A DNA stretch of 11,941 bases, taken from the NCBI RefSeq assembly GCF_016785185.1, contig NZ_JAEKDY010000107.1; one strand, written 5' to 3'. This stretch comes from Heyndrickxia sporothermodurans. GTDB taxonomy: Bacteria > Bacillota > Bacilli > Bacillales > Bacillaceae_C. The position numbers were made by a program, and so were the translations under genes. Under the pieces are notes generated by a model. It was not told where the DNA came from. It saw nothing but the letters and a program-made list of their open reading frames with translations, and did no database searches. This document shows positions 1 through 6,151 of the stretch, in pieces (the stretch's first letter is position 1; the number at the start of each line of letters is the position of its first letter).

Positions 1-52
1 TGGTAACTTAATTTTATCAGAAGTGGTCCTTATTTTTATTCAAAAAATAATC

Positions 53-97
53 AAAGCCGGTGAAATTTTACTCGTCGTAAAAATTCACCGGCTTTTT
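53..97 (-). terminator. Rho-independent terminator of the ssp gene
   Basis: A GC-rich inverted repeat (AAAGCCGGTGAA at 53-64 against TTCACCGGCTTT at 84-95) has an AT-rich upper stem and a loop near 71-77. On the minus strand it is followed by a T-rich run (complement of the A-rich stretch 41-50). It lies about 50 bp beyond the ssp stop codon. A T run on the other side (93-97) means it could also stop plus-strand transcription entering from the left. Bases 1-52 show no gene that I can support. Confidence 0.85.
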
Positions 98-104
98 CAT
101 CTCA

Positions 105-127
105 GAGGTGGGTTTTGTCCCAGCCTC
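105..127. repeat. Short bulged hairpin between ssp and its terminator
   Basis: GAGGTGGG (105-112) pairs with CCCAGCCTC (119-127) with a single bulged base and a six-base loop. Read on the minus strand it starts GAGGCTGGGACAAAA, which from memory resembles a motif found repeatedly between genes of Bacillales and Lactobacillales. Only one copy is in this window, so its repetitive nature is not shown by this sequence. It would form a second hairpin in the 3' untranslated region of the ssp mRNA. Confidence 0.5.
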
Positions 128-144
128 ATAGCCATATTATTTAA

Positions 145-342
145 TTAATGTTGATGAAAACCGCCAAGTTGTTGTTCAGCCATTGAAACTAGGCGTTTTG
201 TAATTTCACCACCAACAGAACCGTTAGCGCGTGAAGTTGTATCAGCTCCAAGATTTACACCAAATTCTTGAGCAATTTCATATTTCATTTGATCAAGAGC
301 TTGTTCTGCACCAGGTGCTACTAATTGATTATTGTTCGGCAT
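145..342 (-). CDS. Alpha/beta-type small acid-soluble spore protein (SASP)
   Basis: A 65-residue protein that coats DNA in the dormant spore and protects it from UV and chemical damage; SASPs are degraded at germination by the protease GPR. Visible family marks are the GPR-type cleavage region (YEIAQEF, residues 21-27), then EFGVNLGADTTSRANGSVGG (26-45) and a C-terminal EITKRLVSMAEQQLGG segment. The length is normal for the family. The start is set by a strong Shine-Dalgarno sequence (AAGGAGGT, complement of 351-358) eight bases before ATG. It lies downstream of thiI on the same strand with no convincing terminator between them, but has its own sigma-G-like promoter. Position next to thiI matches sspA of B. 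subtilis, but several paralogous SASPs are usual in a genome, so I leave the symbol blank. The family call is very secure. Confidence 0.95.
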   Translation of the reverse strand: MPNNNQLVAPGAEQALDQMKYEIAQEFGVNLGADTTSRANGSVGGEITKRLVSMAEQQLGGFHQH

Positions 343-388
343 GTGTTTTCACCTCCTTGTGAGTATAGATTGTGCGAAAACACATGCC
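338..388 (-). promoter_or_regulatory. Perfect 13-bp inverted repeat enclosing the ssp ribosome binding site and start codon
   Basis: GGCATGTGTTTTC (338-350) and GAAAACACATGCC (376-388) are exact reverse complements separated by 25 bases. On the minus-strand RNA the 3' arm contains the ssp AUG and the Shine-Dalgarno sequence lies in the loop next to it. The 5' arm lies in the spacer of the sigma-G promoter, so it is present only in RNA that started further upstream, for example read-through from nifZ-thiI. It may act as an RNA switch or as a DNA operator; function is inferred. Confidence 0.6.
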
Positions 389-396
389 TTCATTCA
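366..396 (-). promoter_or_regulatory. Sigma-G-type (forespore) promoter of the ssp gene
   Basis: On the minus strand, GAATG (within complement of 391-396) is followed after 18 bases by CAATCTA (complement of 366-372). This fits the sigma-G pattern gnATR-N18-cAtnnTA with one mismatch. Transcription would start near 359, giving a very short leader that begins about at the Shine-Dalgarno sequence. Forespore-specific expression is what is known of this gene family; the match itself is what I see. Confidence 0.65.
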
Positions 397-445
397 AATT
401 ATTGATTGGTAATTGTTCCTTGTAAATATAGAGTTATCCAATATA

Positions 446-1654
446 TTATAGTAAATCAGAAAAAGTCTCTTCACGGCTCTTACTTTCAGTAGAAACAATG
501 ATTGTTTCTACATTTTGGACTGCCTCTTGAATAAGCGATTCAAAATCCACTTTAGTCTCAAAATACTGCATTTTATCTAATTTTGGACGCGTTTTCGGAG
601 CTGGAGGAGTAAAGATCGTACAACAATCCTCATATGGTAAATTGGATATTTCAAATGTATCGATTTGTTTAGCAATATCGATAATTTCCAACTTATCCAT
701 CGAAATTAAAGGACGAAGAATTGGTGTCGCAGTCACATCGTTAATCGCAATCATACTTTCTAATGTTTGACTCGCTACTTGACCGAGGCTTTCCCCCGTA
801 ACAATCGCTAAACCGCTATTCATTCGTCTAATTTCATCGGTAATTCGCAGCATCATTCTTCGCGTTGCTGTCATCGAATAGCCTTCAGGAATTTGCTTAT
901 GAATGATTTCTTGAATTTTTGTAAATGGCACAATATGCATTTTTACAAAACCATTATATGCAGCCATTTTTTGTGCAAGATCGATCGCTTTTTGCTTCGC
1001 TCGTTCACTCGTAAATGGAGGGCTGTGAAAATGAACAGCTTCCACTTTCACTCCTCTTTTCATCGTTAAATACCCGGCGACAGGACTATCAATTCCTCCT
1101 GAGAGCATAAGCATTGCCTTCCCTGAGGAACCTACTGGCAACCCACCTGCACCACGGATAATTTCACTCGACATGTAGACGCCATCTCTTCTGACATCAA
1201 CGATAAGATTTATATCGGGATTTTTCACATTTACTTTGATACCTTCGAGATTGGTAAGAATATAGGATCCAATCGCATGGTTTATATCGTTTGTATCCAA
1301 TTCAAATGATTTATCACCACGTCTTGTAGAAACTTTAAATGTTGCACCCTCTTGGTAAAGTTGCTTAACAAGTGTTAAGCCAACTTCCTTCATTTCATTA
1401 ATTTGTTTTTCCGCTTTTACAGCTAAACTGAATGATTGAATACCGAACACTTTTGACAATTCTTCCATAATCGGTTCACTATCTTCACCATTTAACAATA
1501 TAAACATCCGATCATGTCCGCCTTGAATAGTAATATTTTTAAATTCTTTAAGGACACCGCGAATATTTCTTTTCAAATGGGTGATAAAATGATTTCTATT
1601 TTTCCCTTTTGTAGACAGTTCTCCATATCTAATTAATATACGATCATATTTCAT
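446..1654 (-). CDS. thiI: tRNA 4-thiouridine synthase ThiI (tRNA sulfurtransferase)
   Basis: A 402-residue cytoplasmic enzyme that adenylates uridine 8 of tRNA and replaces its oxygen with sulfur to give s4U; in some bacteria ThiI also supplies sulfur for thiamine. An N-terminal ferredoxin-like/THUMP region (about 1-165) precedes the PP-loop ATPase domain, with the P-loop-like SGGIDSP at 185-191 after GLPVGSSGK (171-179), GESLGQVASQT at 287-297, and PYEDCC around Cys344-Cys345. The protein ends soon after, so the C-terminal rhodanese domain of the E. coli enzyme is missing, as is usual in Firmicutes. ATG overlaps the nifZ stop in an ATGA arrangement, and a GGGGGA ribosome binding site lies inside the end of nifZ, so the two are translationally coupled. 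The neighbouring desulfurase is the likely persulfide donor, as reported for B. subtilis NifZ-ThiI. Confidence 0.96.
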   Translation of the reverse strand: MKYDRILIRYGELSTKGKNRNHFITHLKRNIRGVLKEFKNITIQGGHDRMFILLNGEDSEPIMEELSKVFGIQSFSLAVKAEKQINEMKEVGLTLVKQLYQEGATFKVSTRRGDKSFELDTNDINHAIGSYILTNLEGIKVNVKNPDINLIVDVRRDGVYMSSEIIRGAGGLPVGSSGKAMLMLSGGIDSPVAGYLTMKRGVKVEAVHFHSPPFTSERAKQKAIDLAQKMAAYNGFVKMHIVPFTKIQEIIHKQIPEGYSMTATRRMMLRITDEIRRMNSGLAIVTGESLGQVASQTLESMIAINDVTATPILRPLISMDKLEIIDIAKQIDTFEISNLPYEDCCTIFTPPAPKTRPKLDKMQYFETKVDFESLIQEAVQNVETIIVSTESKSREETFSDLL

Positions 1655-2802
1655 TTTGTGTCCCCCACTACTTCATACAGTTTGGTTAATATTCTTTCTA
1701 ATTTTGTTATAAATATTTTTGCTTCATCCATTGTATTATCATAAGATAAACTGATTCGAACTGCTCCAATCGCTTCTTCATCAGTAACTCCCATCGCTTG
1801 TAATGTTCTGCTTATCGATTTTTGTTTAGATGAACAAGCACTTGTCGTAGATACATAAATATTTTCCGCTTCTAGTGCGTGAACAATGACTTCTCCCTTT
1901 AAACCAATTGCGGAAAAATTAATAATATGGGGAGCAGATGTCGTTGGATTCGTGTTCACCTTAATGGAAGGCATTTTTTTTAAGTTTAAGATTAAATAAT
2001 CCCTTATCGCCAACATATCTGTTCGTTTTTGCTTACGTTTTTCTTCTGTTAGACGGAGTGCTTTAGCCATCGTTACGATTCCACTGACATTCTCCGTACC
2101 ACTTCGAACTTTATTTTCCTGGTTTCCACCTGAAAATAATGGTGAAATACGTATTCCGTCACGTATATAGAGAACACCAATTCCTTTTAGACCATGGAAT
2201 TTATGAGCGGAAATTGAGCATAAGTCAACTTTGGCTTGATGAAGAAGTAAAGGGATCTTTCCAATTCCTTGAACATGATCAACATGGAATAATATTTTTG
2301 GGTAATTCGTCAAAAGTTCCCCAATTTCTTCAATAGGCTGAACTGCCCCCATTTCATTATTCACATGCATAATTGAAACGAGTATTGTATTGTCCCTAAT
2401 GGAAGAGCTAAGATCATTTATGTCAACTTGACCATATTCATCTACTGGTAAATACGTAATTTCAAAACCTAATTTACTTAACTGTTCGCATGCTTCGTAT
2501 ACGGAAGGATGTTCTACCCTCGTTGTTATAATATGATTCCCGCGAGAACGATACGCAAGAGCTGTTCCTTTAATGGCTAAATTATTACCTTCTGTTCCGC
2601 CAGATGTAAAATATATTTCATTTTCTTTTACATGTAACAGATTGGAAATTTGTTTTCTTGCTTGGTTTACTAATGTTTCTACTTTCCCGCCAAAATTATG
2701 AAGGGACGAAGGATTTGCGTAGTATTCCTTTGACACTTTCGCAAATGCATCAATCACCTCATCATATGGCTTCGTTGTTGCACTATTATCAAAATAAATC
2801 AT
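1651..2802 (-). CDS. nifZ: Cysteine desulfurase, NifS/IscS-like, dedicated to ThiI
   Basis: A 383-residue PLP-dependent class V aminotransferase-fold enzyme that converts cysteine to alanine and leaves a persulfide on its active-site cysteine. Visible marks are FDNSATT near the N-terminus, SGGTEGNN (67-74), HVDHVQ (173-178), the PLP lysine in SAHKFHG (Lys201), RSGTEN (233-238) and the catalytic cysteine in SACSS (Cys323). The short active-site loop suits transfer to a specific partner. Start ATG follows a GAAGGTG Shine-Dalgarno sequence. It overlaps thiI by four bases, indicating one operon and a sulfur relay to tRNA s4U rather than general Fe-S assembly. B. subtilis calls the equivalent gene nifZ; another annotation could be iscS-like. 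Family is certain; the partner assignment rests on gene order. Confidence 0.94.
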   Translation of the reverse strand: MIYFDNSATTKPYDEVIDAFAKVSKEYYANPSSLHNFGGKVETLVNQARKQISNLLHVKENEIYFTSGGTEGNNLAIKGTALAYRSRGNHIITTRVEHPSVYEACEQLSKLGFEITYLPVDEYGQVDINDLSSSIRDNTILVSIMHVNNEMGAVQPIEEIGELLTNYPKILFHVDHVQGIGKIPLLLHQAKVDLCSISAHKFHGLKGIGVLYIRDGIRISPLFSGGNQENKVRSGTENVSGIVTMAKALRLTEEKRKQKRTDMLAIRDYLILNLKKMPSIKVNTNPTTSAPHIINFSAIGLKGEVIVHALEAENIYVSTTSACSSKQKSISRTLQAMGVTDEEAIGAVRISLSYDNTMDEAKIFITKLERILTKLYEVVGDTK

Positions 2803-2851
2803 TTATAAACACCTTCAAATATGTCATCTAATTAGTTCATTCCAATGATAA

Positions 2852-2880
2852 ATCATAACATAGGTTAAGAAAATTGAAAA
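2852..2880 (-). promoter_or_regulatory. Candidate sigma-A promoter of nifZ-thiI
   Basis: On the minus strand TTTTCA (complement of 2875-2880) and TATGAT (complement of 2852-2857) are 17 bases apart, about 50 bases before the nifZ start. The -10 is good and the -35 weak (4 of 6). Because ezrA ends with a terminator just upstream, nifZ-thiI needs its own promoter. Confidence 0.45.
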
Positions 2881-2916
2881 TGGAAGGAATCGCTACTCTT
2901 CATTTACTGAAAGACA

Positions 2917-2945
2917 AAAACGAATGCGAAAAACGCATTCGTTTT
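2917..2945 (-). terminator. Rho-independent terminator of ezrA, overlapping its stop codon
   Basis: A perfect 12-bp stem (AAAACGAATGCG at 2917-2928, CGCATTCGTTTT at 2934-2945) with an AAAAA loop. On the minus strand a T-rich tract follows (complement of 2911-2920). The first bases of the stem lie in the ezrA TAA codon (2944-2946). Confidence 0.85.
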
Positions 2946-4638
2946 ATATTACTTCTTGATTAATCATTTCTTCAATATTTTTCAGTGCTCCCGGCTCTAC
3001 TTCCTCTACGGCAGTTGCGGCTTCCTCTAATGCTAAATGATAGTCATAGTTTCTAAAATATTCTTCAGCCTGTCGTAATCCTTCAGCTACTTTTGGGTTA
3101 CGCGCACGATAGCGATTTCCATACTGAATAACTTTTTCCACTAGCACCACAGTCTCTACAAGTTCTATCGTTTTATCATATAATGCATCAACAGCATTTA
3201 TCGCTTCCTGTAAATAGGTTTGAATTGCTTTAATATTTAATGGCTTTTCATTTAAGCTTTTAAAAACATCTTGAATGTTTTCATGGACTTGTTCCATAAA
3301 TAGTTCAAAATCATTCGGAAGGCCAGGAATATTGCTTTTTGAAATGATTTTTAATGCATCACTCGTTTTCTTTTTTAATTCAGTTAATTTTTCACGTGCT
3401 TCAAGTTCGTCTTTTCGCAAATTTTGTAAATGAAGTGTAAATTCTTTTTGGTCTTCTTTTACTTTCTCAATTGCTTCACGAATATCAGTTAATTCATCAC
3501 TTAAAGTGGTGTATGCTGAACTATCGTCTGCTATTTTTAATTCGAGTGTTTCAAATCTCTTGATTAATTTTCCTAGTTGTTTATCAAGACTATTAGGGAT
3601 TTCCAATTCCCCTTCTAATAGTTGATAACTCTGTTTCACAAAATTCGTTTCCTCTTTCATTTTTTCATTAGTTTCCTTAACAAGCGTCAAATCATTTTTT
3701 GTCTCGTCATGATGTTTATGAATAAAATGTTTTGCATCCACTTCTTTTTCTAAAAGTACATACAAAATATCTATTTTTTCCTTAAGATCTGCGATTCCGG
3801 AATCTACTTCATCAACATCCGTTTTTTCCAATAATTCCTCGTAAGTTTGCAAGGATTTCCTTAAGTCAGCTATTTCCTTATCTATTTGTAGATGATCTAA
3901 AATAAATCCTTGTTCCTTCATTTCTTTATGCCCTTCTTCAATTTCATTCAATTGTGAAGGGAGTATTGTCGTTACTTCTGTAATTAATTCCGGAATTTTT
4001 TCGACCTTTTCAATTAACGTTTGCACTTCGTCCTTTAAAACATTGATTACTTCCCTTCCTTTGAGGTAATCTCCGTTCTCTGTCAGCTCGGTAAAATGAT
4101 GGAATTTAGTTGAAATAGCATCCAATTTCATTTCTAAATTTTGAATGGACTTGCCATATATATGCCGCTCAATTAAAAGCGTCTTTTTTATCATTTTATA
4201 CTTATTACTCAATTCTTCCATTTCAATGCGGCTTTCTTCTTCACTGCTAATTAAATCTCTTAATTCCGCCAAAATCGTTTCGATTTTACTTTCCACATTC
4301 GTTAAAATGGTTTCGATTTTCAGATTTGATTCTTTTGCCTTTTTAAAACGGAACTTATCTGTGAATTCTTCTGAGTCGAACAGAAAGTCCTCAATATCCG
4401 GAAGTTCTACAGCAACAATATCATCCCAGGCTTTTCTCCAACTTTCAAATAATTCTTCCGTTTCGCCTGTCATATTTAGCTGCTTTACTTTTCCCAGCTC
4501 GTCCACGACCGGGCGATTCATTATATCAATTTTCCATGCTTCTAATTTATCAATCTCTTTATAATATTTCTTTCTCGTAATAAATCCAATTACTAAGAAT
4601 ATGAGTACAATTACGATTGCACCGATGACATAAACCAT
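2944..4638 (-). CDS. ezrA: Septation ring formation regulator EzrA
   Basis: A 564-residue membrane-anchored protein that interacts with FtsZ at the inner membrane surface, prevents extra Z-rings away from midcell and takes part in divisome assembly. A single N-terminal membrane segment (about residues 3-21, VYVIGAIVIVLIFLVIG-like) is followed by Arg/Lys-rich residues and then a long, highly charged Glu/Lys-rich region of predicted coiled-coil, spectrin-like repeats that would be cytoplasmic. Near the C-terminus QYGNRYR (505-511) matches the conserved QNR patch of EzrA, and the protein ends in VEEVEPGALKNIEEMI. Length is normal. ATG is preceded by AGGGGG six bases upstream. It is flanked by terminators on both sides, so it is probably monocistronic. 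Adjacent refZ acts on the same Z-ring system. Confidence 0.96.
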   Translation of the reverse strand: MVYVIGAIVIVLIFLVIGFITRKKYYKEIDKLEAWKIDIMNRPVVDELGKVKQLNMTGETEELFESWRKAWDDIVAVELPDIEDFLFDSEEFTDKFRFKKAKESNLKIETILTNVESKIETILAELRDLISSEEESRIEMEELSNKYKMIKKTLLIERHIYGKSIQNLEMKLDAISTKFHHFTELTENGDYLKGREVINVLKDEVQTLIEKVEKIPELITEVTTILPSQLNEIEEGHKEMKEQGFILDHLQIDKEIADLRKSLQTYEELLEKTDVDEVDSGIADLKEKIDILYVLLEKEVDAKHFIHKHHDETKNDLTLVKETNEKMKEETNFVKQSYQLLEGELEIPNSLDKQLGKLIKRFETLELKIADDSSAYTTLSDELTDIREAIEKVKEDQKEFTLHLQNLRKDELEAREKLTELKKKTSDALKIISKSNIPGLPNDFELFMEQVHENIQDVFKSLNEKPLNIKAIQTYLQEAINAVDALYDKTIELVETVVLVEKVIQYGNRYRARNPKVAEGLRQAEEYFRNYDYHLALEEAATAVEEVEPGALKNIEEMINQEVI

Positions 4639-4791
4639 CGTAAGCCCCCTGTTCCGTCCAAAACTGATCTATATTTTTAATTAATCGATTTGATTTTACT
4701 TATTTTAGTATGTAGTATTTATGATACCATGTAACGACAATTTTTGACTATTAAATTCAACATTTTTCTTAGTATATTTATAGAAAAAAAA

Positions 4792-4817
4792 CAACTCCGG
4801 GGAAATTTTCAGAGTTG
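4792..4817 (-). terminator. Rho-independent terminator of refZ
   Basis: CAACTC (4792-4797) pairs with GAGTTG (4812-4817), extendable by G-C and G-U pairs inside, and on the minus strand is followed by eight T residues (complement of 4784-4791). It begins directly after the refZ TAG. The stem is short, but the T tract is strong. The 4639-4783 interval before ezrA shows no clear promoter; a TATCAT (complement of 4722-4727) is a weak -10 candidate for ezrA. Confidence 0.7.
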
Positions 4818-5453
4818 CTAAATTGGAATATTAATTTTTCTTGGCTGGTTTATGATGTTCGTTTCGATCCATTCGTCGATTTTCTCATAATATTTTTCTA
4901 CGAAATAATTTTCTTGCGGAAATAGGTTCCATACTTCCCTTAAATATTGACTATTCAAAAAGGGCATCGTCATGAGACTTCTTAATTGGATGATTAAATA
5001 ACCTATATTGGATTCTAAATAGTGATCAGGGACAATTGCCTCGATTAATTTTTTGTATAAATACCTTTCCTTCATTAAATAGGATGAAGTGATTTCACGA
5101 ACAATCTGCGAATCGATTGATACTTCCCGCCAAACGAAGCGTGATAGATGATGGTTCTTACTTTGAAAAGCTAAAATTTTATACACTGCCCGTTTCATAC
5201 AATAGTCAGGGCGGTCATTTTTTAATAGATTTACCTCTTCTTCTATAAATTCAATGTACGCTTCAAAAAATTGAATGAAGCATTTTTCAAGCAAGCCTTG
5301 CTTACCTTCAAAATAATACGATATATTGGCGGGATTTACTTTTGCCTTTTTCGCAATATCTCGAATAGATGTTCCGTCAAAACCTTTTATATTAAATAAA
5401 AGAATCGCCGCGTCTACGATTGTATCCTTCGTCGAACTTTTCCTATTTACCAT
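4818..5453 (-). CDS. refZ: RefZ, TetR-family regulator of Z-ring positioning in sporulation
   Basis: A 211-residue DNA-binding protein. The N-terminal TetR helix-turn-helix is clear: TIVDAAILLFNIKGFDGTSI, then RDIAKKAKVNPANISYYFEG (about 31-50), the last part being the recognition helix region. The C-terminal two thirds is an all-helical dimer and ligand domain without further motifs I recognise. In B. subtilis RefZ (YttP) binds sites near the origin and affects FtsZ ring placement when polar division begins. Assignment as RefZ rather than another TetR protein rests on the sequence type plus the position beside ezrA and ytsP. ATG follows GAGGTG at five bases. The upstream region has a sigma-H-like promoter and a Spo0A-box-like site, agreeing with sporulation-entry expression. 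No hisJ lies between it and ezrA. Confidence 0.88.
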   Translation of the reverse strand: MVNRKSSTKDTIVDAAILLFNIKGFDGTSIRDIAKKAKVNPANISYYFEGKQGLLEKCFIQFFEAYIEFIEEEVNLLKNDRPDYCMKRAVYKILAFQSKNHHLSRFVWREVSIDSQIVREITSSYLMKERYLYKKLIEAIVPDHYLESNIGYLIIQLRSLMTMPFLNSQYLREVWNLFPQENYFVEKYYEKIDEWIETNIINQPRKINIPI

Positions 5454-5540
5454 AGATACACCTCATTTCAATCTTTTTTGCTTGAATAATAGAAATATTT
5501 ATGCTACAAGTAATTCAAGTAATGATCTATTCATTTATAT

Positions 5541-5585
5541 TATTTCTTGTTCATATCAGGCTTTTCCTTTAAGGAAATATCGACA
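5541..5585 (-). promoter_or_regulatory. Sigma-H-like promoter with upstream Spo0A-box-like site, for refZ
   Basis: On the minus strand AAAGGAAAA (complement of 5562-5570) fits the sigma-H -35 pattern RnAGGAwWW fully. Twelve bases on, CAAGAAATA (complement of 5541-5549) fits the -10 RnnGAATww in part (GAA of GAAT, wrong first base). Nine bases upstream of the -35 is TGTCGAT (complement of 5579-5585), six of seven to the 0A-box core TGTCGAA. The leader would be about 80 bases. Confidence 0.5.
5563..5577. repeat. 15-bp palindrome between refZ and the fRMsr gene
   Basis: TTTCCTT (5563-5569) and AAGGAAA (5571-5577) are exact inverted arms around a single T. It coincides with the proposed sigma-H -35 of refZ. 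It may be an operator site or a by-product of the promoter sequence. Confidence 0.5.
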
Positions 5586-5640
5586 TTATCAGCAAAAATC
5601 AGCAATTACGAAAATAATTTGTAGAAATAAGGTGAATTAT

Positions 5641-6120
5641 ATGTTTCATTCAGCTAAGTATGAAGGGACACAGTCAGAGAAATATGATTTAGTAAAAAAA
5701 CAACTAAAGGCATTAATTGAAGACGAACCAAATCAAATTGCCAATTTAAGTAATGCCTCTGCACTATTAAACCAATTTCTCGACCGTATAAATTGGGTTG
5801 GATTTTATTTAATGGATGGAAACGAACTTGTATTAGGCCCTTTTCAAGGTTTACCGGCATGTGTCCGAATTCCAATCGGTAGAGGTGTGTGCGGGACAGC
5901 TGTTCAAAAAAGAAAAACATTAAGAGTAGCTGATGTAAATACGTTCCCGGGACATATTGCATGTGACTCTGCATCCCAATCGGAAATCGTTATTCCTATC
6001 ATTAAAAATGATTCAGTCATCGGTGTTTTAGATATTGATAGTCCTGAAAAAAATCGTTTTGATGAGACAGATGAAATTCATTTAAAAGAATTTGTTGAAA
6101 TTTTGGAGACATATCTATAA
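5641..6120 (+). CDS. Free methionine-(R)-sulfoxide reductase (fRMsr, GAF-type, YtsP/YebR family)
   Basis: A 159-residue single GAF-domain enzyme of the cytoplasm that reduces free L-methionine-(R)-sulfoxide, with electrons normally from thioredoxin. The GAF fold is seen in INWVGFYLMDG (50-60), LGPFQGLPACVRIPIGRGVC (65-84) and SEIVIPI...VIGVLDIDSP. Three cysteines, Cys74, Cys84 and Cys108, have the same 10- and 24-residue spacing as the catalytic and resolving cysteines of E. coli fRMsr (84, 94, 118), so the enzyme should be active. The ATG at 5641 is chosen because AAGGTGA lies five bases upstream and the family begins here; the reading frame is open further upstream but that part overlaps refZ. 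It is divergent from refZ and convergent with dgcP. No strong promoter was found; a weak TTGCTT/TATGCT pair lies near 5478-5506. Confidence 0.92.
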   Translation: MFHSAKYEGTQSEKYDLVKKQLKALIEDEPNQIANLSNASALLNQFLDRINWVGFYLMDGNELVLGPFQGLPACVRIPIGRGVCGTAVQKRKTLRVADVNTFPGHIACDSASQSEIVIPIIKNDSVIGVLDIDSPEKNRFDETDEIHLKEFVEILETYL

Positions 6121-6130
6121 TTAAAACAAT

Positions 6131-6151
6131 AGAGCCCTTAAAAGGGGCTCT
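6131..6151. terminator. Shared terminator between the fRMsr gene and dgcP
   Basis: AGAGCCC (6131-6137) pairs with GGGCTCT (6145-6151), with a short loop. The plus-strand side is followed by a T-rich stretch (6152-6161) and the minus-strand side by TTGTTTTAA (complement of 6122-6130). It thus serves both convergent genes. The dgcP stop codon (6138-6140) is in the loop region and its last codons form one arm. Confidence 0.8.

Noticed and set aside
2139..2336. Plus-strand open frame inside nifZ
   Set aside because: It lies wholly within a well-supported gene on the other strand, has no family resemblance and no ribosome binding site.
4145..4564. 139-codon plus-strand open frame inside ezrA
   Set aside because: Serine-, isoleucine- and leucine-rich product caused by the Glu/Lys-rich coiled-coil codons of ezrA on the opposite strand.
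5326..5640. N-terminal extension of the fRMsr frame
   Set aside because: The extra residues overlap refZ coding sequence and have no GAF similarity; ATG 5641 has a ribosome binding site and gives the family's usual length.
5654..5974. 106-codon minus-strand open frame opposite the fRMsr gene
   Set aside because: Shadow of the conserved GAF enzyme, without motif or start signals.
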